Of a DNA stretch of 64,000 nt, positions 63,711 to 64,000 are shown in pieces. How positions within the stretch are numbered: the first letter of the stretch is position 1; each line of letters opens with the position of its first letter. Both the position numbers and the translations under genes were made by a program. Under the pieces are notes generated by a model that worked only from the letters and a program-made list of their open reading frames with translations, was not told where the DNA came from and did not search any database. Source of the stretch: Adiantum capillus-veneris (lineage: Eukaryota; Streptophyta; Polypodiopsida; Polypodiales; Pteridaceae); contig CM043948.1 of the NCBI GenBank assembly GCA_014529385.2, forward strand, positions 79,876,291-79,940,290, written 5' to 3'.

Positions 63711-64000
63711 TTCTAAAAGGGGTGACAGATAGGTAGGTTAGGGGTCTAGATTGTGTTTTGAGTTTGTTTTTTAGGAGTTTTAATTTTTCACACTGACATG
63801 CCTCCTAGAGGTATAGTGCCTGTTTTTGGATGTGTTAGGTAGGACTTATATGGATCTCCATCCACATGGCTGAGGACATCTGCTTCAACGAAATGAGCCA
63901 CTCCATACCTCCAGGTGTACTACTTTCCATGATTCATGTTGGTGGATATGTGTAATTGCTAATAATGATTTTTCATTCTTTGTTTGAGTGCAATAGTTAT
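63711..64000 (+). other. Sequence to right edge, nothing recognised
   Basis: No gene or terminal repeat identified; the element's 3' LTR presumably lies further right. Confidence 0.4.

Larger units (their letters stand above)
51980..64000 (+). mobile_element. Athila/Tat-like Ty3/gypsy element with extra 3' ORFs, cut by right edge
   Basis: On the plus strand: 5' LTR end and primer-binding site, repetitive leader, gag, protease, RT-RNase H-integrase, then two further ORFs. The RT groups by eye with Athila/Tat (APNWD-like RTPNWD box, KCQFWVKHG), and there is no chromodomain. The 5' LTR starts somewhere near 51980; the exact position is unknown because the 3' LTR was not found in the window. In-frame stops occur in gag (TAG 55167), between protease and RT (TGA 58693) and after integrase (TAA 61709), with frameshifts near 56600 and 58900. 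Confidence 0.8.

Noticed and set aside
63029-64000. 3' LTR of the right gypsy element starting at 63029
   Set aside because: The junction looks right (PPT then TGTTTG), but the following ~970 bases do not recur before the primer site at 52580, so I keep only the PPT-like call.

Overview
The window is transposon-dense nuclear DNA from a land plant. It holds Ty3/gypsy elements of the Tat/Athila type, an En/Spm (CACTA) element with TNP2 and Ptta-type genes, an L1-like LINE, tRNA-related repeats and long CT/GA/CA microsatellites. GT-AG introns occur in the transposase relics. I found no host housekeeping gene, rRNA, convincing tRNA gene or CRISPR. A large-genome plant is likely. A non-seed plant such as a fern is only a guess, from the CT-rich satellites and the coiled-coil LINE ORF1. 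Many open frames begin at non-ATG codons, so starts are stated only where an ATG or splice site supports them.

Layout. (1) 1-8508, minus strand: 5' half of a Ty3/gypsy element. Its protease runs off the left edge, then linker and gag, then a long leader with a ~299-bp periodic array around a perfect 14-bp palindrome, then a primer-binding site and probable LTR. (2) 9.2-10.7 kb: a polypyrimidine block and a small inverted-repeat structure. (3) 10.86-13.2 kb: broken TNP2 transposase of one CACTA family. (4) 13815-36288: a proposed single CACTA element with 3-bp TTG duplications, heavily nested. Its left end is followed by a LINE (about 14.26-18.1 kb), tRNA-like tandem repeats, a complete Tat-type retrotransposon with both LTRs (19006-28773), more of the same repeats, then the element's own TNP2 gene (30.07-33.8 kb), Ptta-type gene (34.3-35.6 kb) and right subterminal repeats. 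(5) 36.3-40.6 kb: relics of a minus-strand gypsy element (protease scrap, integrase core and tail, PPT). (6) 40647-48515: an intact but non-coding LTR element (LARD type) with a perfect GTTGC target duplication. (7) 48.5-52 kb: relic DNA with a second integrase scrap. (8) about 52-64 kb, plus strand: a large Athila/Tat-like gypsy element with gag, protease, RT-RNase H-integrase, then an extra aspartic-protease-like domain and a further small ORF; its 3' LTR was not found in the window.

Nearly all coding units are broken by single in-frame stops, frameshifts or loss of catalytic residues. The most interesting signals are the extra protease-like module and downstream ORF in the right-hand element, the palindrome array in the left-hand leader, the dual RNase H of the Tat element, and a small protein segment conserved with synonymous change between the Tat leader and 36.7 kb.
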